64,000 bases of DNA, taken from contig NC_037091.1 of NCBI RefSeq assembly GCF_002994745.2, positions 9,858,501-9,922,500 on the forward strand. Direction: 5' to 3'. The stretch comes from Rosa chinensis. Lineage: Eukaryota; Streptophyta; Magnoliopsida; Rosales; Rosaceae. Positions 58,725 through 64,000 of the stretch are shown here, in pieces (positions within the stretch are counted from its first letter, which is position 1; every line of letters starts with the position of its first letter). The position numbers and the translations under genes are program-made. Below the pieces are notes generated by a model that saw nothing but the letters and a program-made list of their open reading frames with translations, did not search any database and was not told the origin of the DNA.

Positions 58725-60786
58725 AAAAGTTCACAATACAAACCTTGAGGATTTAACCTCAGATTTTGAGGAAATTGTGTCAGATGAGAATATAAGTGTA
58801 GCATTGCCTTTAGAACAAGATGTAACTGACCATGTCACTGACGAAGTAACTGTACCTGGTCGAGTAACTGGCCAAGTAACTGACCATGTCACTGACCAAG
58901 TCACTGACCATGTAACTGACCAAGTAACTGTGCCTGGTCAAGTCACTGCCCATGTCACTGACCAAGTAACTGTGTCTGGTCAAGTCACTGCCCATGTCAC
59001 TGACCATGTAACTGACCAAGTAACTGTCCCTGGTCAAGTAACTGACCACGTAACTGGTCAAGTAACTGAACCTCACCATCCTCCAGTGGCTCAGCCTAGA
59101 AGATCACAGAGAGCAAGAAAACCAACTTATGGGGGGGAAGAGAGTGACTACATTGTTTATCTACAAGAAGCAGAAATTGAAATGGATTGTGCAGAGGACA
59201 ATGATCCAACTACATTTAATCAGGCCATTGAAAGTAGTGAATCTCATCAATGGCAGCAAGCAATGGAAGCAGAAATTAATTCCATGAATCAAAATGCAGT
59301 TTGGGAATTAATTGAACCTGACCCCAACCAGAAGCCTATAGGTTGTAAATGGGTTTTCAAAACCAAAAGAGATGCAAATGGCAACGTAGAGAGACATAAA
59401 GCAAGATTAGTTGCCAAAGGTTTTACACAGAAGGAGGGCATTGATTTTACTGAGACTTTTTCTCCAGTTTCTACAAAAGACTCGTTTAGGATAATCATGG
59501 CTTTGGTGGCTCATTTTGATATGGAGCTGCACCAGATGGATGTTAAAACAGCTTTCTTGAATGGTGAACTAGATAAAGTGATTTATATGAGGCAGCCAGA
59601 AGGGTTTGTACAAGCTGGAAGTGAAAACTTAGTGTGTAAGTTAAGAAAATCAATTTATGGCCTAAAACAAGCTTCTAGACAGTGGTACAAGAAATTTGAT
59701 TCTGTGATTTCTACTTTTGGATTTACAGAAAATCTTGTTGATGAGTGTGTTTATTTGAAGACTGTTGGGAACAATTTTATTTTTCTGGTACTCTATGTGG
59801 ATGATATACTTTTGGCTAGCAGTAACATTAAATTGCTTAAAGATACCAAGAGTTTTCTGTCAAGGAATTTTGACATGAAAGACTTAGGAGAAGCATCCTA
59901 TGTACTAGGTATTGAGATTAAAAGAGATAGGGCACAGAGACTACTTGGTTTGTCTCAACAGAATTATGTTACCAAAATTTTAAAGAGATTTGGTATGGAG
60001 AAGTGTGCAGCTGGAAAAGTTCCCATGTGCAAAGGAGATAAGTTAACCAAGAAGCAAAGTCCCAATAGTGATGTTGAGAAAGAAAATATGGAGTCAAAGC
60101 CTTATGCCAGACTTGTAGGAAGTCTCATGTATGCACAAGTCTGCACTAGGCCGGATTTGTCTTTTGCAGTAGGGATTTTGTCAAGATTCCAATCTAATCC
60201 AGGCCATGAACATTGGGTAGCTGGGAAGAAAGTGTTGAGATACCTGCAGAGAACTAAAAACTACATGCTAGTTTATAGGCAAGTGGAGAATCTGAAACTC
60301 ATTGGATTCTCAGACTCGGATTTTGCAGGGAATTATCCAGACTCCAAGAAGTCCACTTGTGGATATGTGTTCTTGCTTGCAGGAGGTGCTATTGCTTGGA
60401 AAACCATGAAACAAACACTTGTTTCAACTTCTACTATGCAAGCTGAATTTATTGCAGTATATGAAACTGTGTGTGAAGGACTTTGGATTAGGAATTTTCT
60501 CATGCAAACCAAAGTATTGAGTCACATTGTGGCTGGAACACTTGTAATTTATTGTGACAATGAGGTTGCAGTTTTCTTTAGCAAGAACAGTAAAAGGTCA
60601 AATAATTCCAAGCATATTGATCTAAAGTATTACAGTGTTAGAGAAAGAGTAAAGCATGGTGAAATAGCTGTTTTGAGTATTGACACAAATTCACAGCTAG
60701 CAGATCCTTTCACCAAGGCATTGTCAGTAGTAGCATTCCAGAAACATACAGCAAGCATTGGAATTTTAGCTAATTTAGATGCTTAG
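58699..60786 (+). CDS. Copia reverse transcriptase-RNase H
   Basis: This ORF overlaps the preceding one by 26 bases in a different frame. It opens without a true ATG, so it is the displaced second half of the polyprotein. Residues about 40-125 are the V-T-D-H/Q repeat linker. The RT follows: WQQAMEAEINSMNQNAVWEL, GCKWVFKTKRDANGNVERHK, MDVKTAFLNGELDKVIYMRQ, YGLKQASRQWYKKF and the catalytic YVDDILLASS. RNase H shows LIGFSDSDFAGNYPDSKKST, WKTMKQTLVSTSTMQAEF, IYCDNEVAVFFSKN and KHIDLKYYSVRE. No internal stop is seen; the RT/RNase H half looks enzymatically complete. Confidence 0.93.
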   Translation: MKHIKFLSEKVHNTNLEDLTSDFEEIVSDENISVALPLEQDVTDHVTDEVTVPGRVTGQVTDHVTDQVTDHVTDQVTVPGQVTAHVTDQVTVSGQVTAHVTDHVTDQVTVPGQVTDHVTGQVTEPHHPPVAQPRRSQRARKPTYGGEESDYIVYLQEAEIEMDCAEDNDPTTFNQAIESSESHQWQQAMEAEINSMNQNAVWELIEPDPNQKPIGCKWVFKTKRDANGNVERHKARLVAKGFTQKEGIDFTETFSPVSTKDSFRIIMALVAHFDMELHQMDVKTAFLNGELDKVIYMRQPEGFVQAGSENLVCKLRKSIYGLKQASRQWYKKFDSVISTFGFTENLVDECVYLKTVGNNFIFLVLYVDDILLASSNIKLLKDTKSFLSRNFDMKDLGEASYVLGIEIKRDRAQRLLGLSQQNYVTKILKRFGMEKCAAGKVPMCKGDKLTKKQSPNSDVEKENMESKPYARLVGSLMYAQVCTRPDLSFAVGILSRFQSNPGHEHWVAGKKVLRYLQRTKNYMLVYRQVENLKLIGFSDSDFAGNYPDSKKSTCGYVFLLAGGAIAWKTMKQTLVSTSTMQAEFIAVYETVCEGLWIRNFLMQTKVLSHIVAGTLVIYCDNEVAVFFSKNSKRSNNSKHIDLKYYSVRERVKHGEIAVLSIDTNSQLADPFTKALSVVAFQKHTASIGILANLDA
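58821..59070 (+). repeat. 12-bp coding repeat array (V-T-D-H/Q) in Copia pol
   Basis: About twenty 12-bp units, gtaactgaccat and variants, with 15-bp exceptions (gtaactgtgcctggtcaa) that encode V-T-V-P-G-Q. The unit length keeps frame. It lies between integrase and reverse transcriptase, a region that is normally variable and unstructured in Copia. The same units occur in blocks 1 and 2 of the leader. Confidence 0.92.
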
Positions 60787-61402
60787 GTTCAGTAGAGAGT
60801 TAGTCCAGTTGGAGCATTTAAAATTCTAAGGTTTTTTGAGTTCTTGTGTTTTAGTTGTGATCTTTTATTTTGTTTATCACAACTTGTTTGTAATGACAGA
60901 TTTTATTATTAATAAATTTTGAGGTATTTTCAGATTTTGGTTATTACTGCAGTTTTTGTTGAATGTTCTGAAAATTATCGATTTTGTGTTTAAAGTTATA
61001 CTTGCTATCAGATGGCTTAAATAATGTGAAGCATGATGTTAAGGTTCAAGCAATATCTTTAAGCCATCAGTGTTCAGTAAATTTGCTTGATTTTTTGGTT
61101 TTAGAAACATAAAGTAGGACCTAATATATGTTTACTTGTTGATGCACATTAACATATATTGTATCACTTCTGGTTTGACATATGTGGATTGCAGGAGCTT
61201 GTGTTTGTGGCTTTGAAACTCTGCATTTTTGTTAAAATGTATAATGTTTCTTGCTCTGCATAAGTAACTGTGATCTGACCATGTTGGAATGGATTTTCGA
61301 TTTAAGTTTGTTATCTGGCGCGCACTTCAGTAAGTTAAGTAGGTTTTGATGTTCTCTGGTGCAAATCATCGAGCATGATATGTGTGAGTCCAAGGGGGAG
61401 AT

Positions 61403-61875
61403 TGTAAGATCAAATATGGACATAACACATATCATCATAAAGTAATTGATGATTAGCTTAATATCAATCCTAGTTTAACATGGATACAAACAGTAAATCA
61501 ATACTTGTAACTTAATGAAGCAGTGTATCTATTCATTAAGGTAAGTAATCCTATTCTTAGTCTGCAAGAAAGATTACAATGAAGTGTTACATTAAGAATC
61601 TAACTAGGAAACCTAAACCGATATGGATAGCTTTAATGGGAAGCTTCTTGAGGGTTAAGTCTCCTATATATACAGATGAATTGGTCCCTGATTACTACCG
61701 ACGTTTTGCATATTGTTCTGTCCATTGAGAAGCAAGTTGGTAAGTAACAGAAGGCCATATTCAGTGTTCGTGTTTGTAGCATAAGATGGAATCCATGCCA
61801 GTAATTGCTGAAGGTAAGCCTTAATCCCTTTTATGATTGTGTGCATATATTGTGAGCATGTATATGGTTCTAACA
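61403..61875 (+). repeat. 3' LTR of the NAC-locus Copia
   Basis: 473 bp, no difference from the 5' LTR noted by eye. It is preceded by the polypurine tract at 61,392-61,402. Confidence 0.95.
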
Positions 61876-62140
61876 CTAATGGCTGACGCAGAATAACTAC
61901 TTGTTCAATATCTTCGTCCCAAACTTGATGGAGAAGGCTTTCACCAAGGGCTTGTTCCTTTCTGCCATCTCTATGGAGAATAAGAACCCATGGCAGATAT
62001 GGGAAGCTTTCAAAGAATCATCAGAGAAAGACCAATTAAGAAAGAGAAGGCCTCTACTTCATTATCCAACACGAGAAGAAGTCTCCAAAGGACTCCCGCA
62101 TAAGCCGAACAGTGATAGTGAGAACTCTTCATATATATAG

Positions 62141-63895
<1,755 letters not shown>

Positions 63896-64000
63896 TAGTT
63901 TGCTTAATTTCTTTCCCAATGTATGCTCCACTCTTCCACCTTAAACTAAAGCAAATTACAGAATTAATGTGCAAAATACAAATAATTTAAGTTTAAACTA

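Larger units (their letters stand above)
53099..61875 (+). mobile_element. Ty1/Copia retrotransposon inside a NAC relic
   Basis: Two 473-bp LTRs (53099-53571 and 61403-61875) appear identical. The duplication ctaat is at 53094-53098 and 61876-61880. A canonical tRNA-iMet primer site, tggtatcagagc, follows the 5' LTR at about 53,574, and a polypurine tract, aagggggagat, precedes the 3' LTR. Coding order is gag, protease, integrase, RT, RNase H, which is Copia order. The leader between primer site and gag is almost 3 kb because it holds a 1.73-kb hAT derivative. Two blocks of a 12-bp repeat lie in the leader and a third lies within pol. Confidence 0.96.
53040..62140 (+). pseudogene. NAC-domain gene relic split by the Copia
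   Basis: NAC proteins are plant transcription factors whose first subdomain reads like [21 protein letters not shown]. The left flank, just before the Copia, encodes PPPSSRFRPN. The right flank, just after it, encodes ADAE, a stop (TAA at about 61,893), then LLVQYLRPKLDGEGFHQGLV and CHLYGE. After a frame change come NPWQIWEAFKESS and the basic KDQLRKRRP. The Copia therefore sits inside subdomain A. The stop and frameshift show that the gene was damaged independently of the insertion. Nothing of subdomains C-E was recognised downstream. Span: left part 53040-53098, right part 61881-62140. Confidence 0.7.

Noticed and set aside
58810..59079. 89-aa minus-strand repeat ORF
   Set aside because: It is the antisense reading of the 12-bp coding repeat.

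Overview
The window is nuclear DNA of a flowering plant. Genes have multiple exons with GT-AG introns, the background is AT-rich, and transposons are dense and nested. The recognisable proteins are plant ones: fibrillin 4, a KIN14B-interacting WD40-type protein, long-chain alcohol oxidase, PHO1, SPLAYED and NAC. The style of the proteins and repeats suggests a eudicot, possibly Rosaceae; that placement is inference from memory and was not tested.

Three host genes look intact. A plastid fibrillin 4/PAP6 gene lies on the minus strand at about 0.02-3.5 kb (4 exons, 282 aa). A KIN14B-interacting-protein homologue lies on the plus strand at 11.7-15.2 kb (3 exons, 927 aa). A membrane-bound long-chain fatty alcohol oxidase (FAO) lies on the plus strand at 25.0-31.7 kb (3 exons, 759 aa). 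A fourth, unrecognised gene-like ORF at 48.8-50.1 kb carries a probable frameshift.

From 32 kb to the end the window is a graveyard of gene pieces. A PHO1-type phosphate exporter (minus) lacks its SPX half and has an in-frame stop. A SPLAYED-type chromatin remodeller (minus) lacks its whole ATPase centre and keeps only N-terminal exons joined to a block of roughly 100-bp coding repeats. A NAC-domain relic is cut in two, and a duplicated 3' tail of the FAO gene sits at 63.5 kb.

Mobile DNA makes up much of the rest. A 9-bp-TSD MULE-type foldback element is at 3.8-4.6 kb, another TIR element at 6.8-7.5 kb, and two LINE-like retroposons are in matching target sequences at 9.2-10.0 and 45.8-46.8 kb. 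A 2.4-kb LTR-like element (17.2-24.6 kb) is split by a complete 5.0-kb autonomous-type MULE whose transposase has decayed. FAO intron 1 holds a Tourist-like MITE inside a second one, and intron 2 holds a SINE-like insertion. A defective Copia with visually identical LTRs is in the SPLAYED relic (37.9-44.4 kb). A non-autonomous hAT element is at 50.7-51.3 kb. A second Copia with visually identical LTRs is in the NAC relic (53.1-61.9 kb), and it carries a 1.7-kb deleted hAT element in its leader.

The most unusual signal is in the second Copia. A roughly 12-bp repeat, with TGACC/TGATC cores and coding V-T-D-H/Q, occurs as a long array in the pol linker and again as two separate blocks in the untranslated leader. 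The leader blocks are bounded by plausible splice sites. This may be a spliced leader/gag extension or a repeated nucleic-acid recognition element; I know of no description of it.
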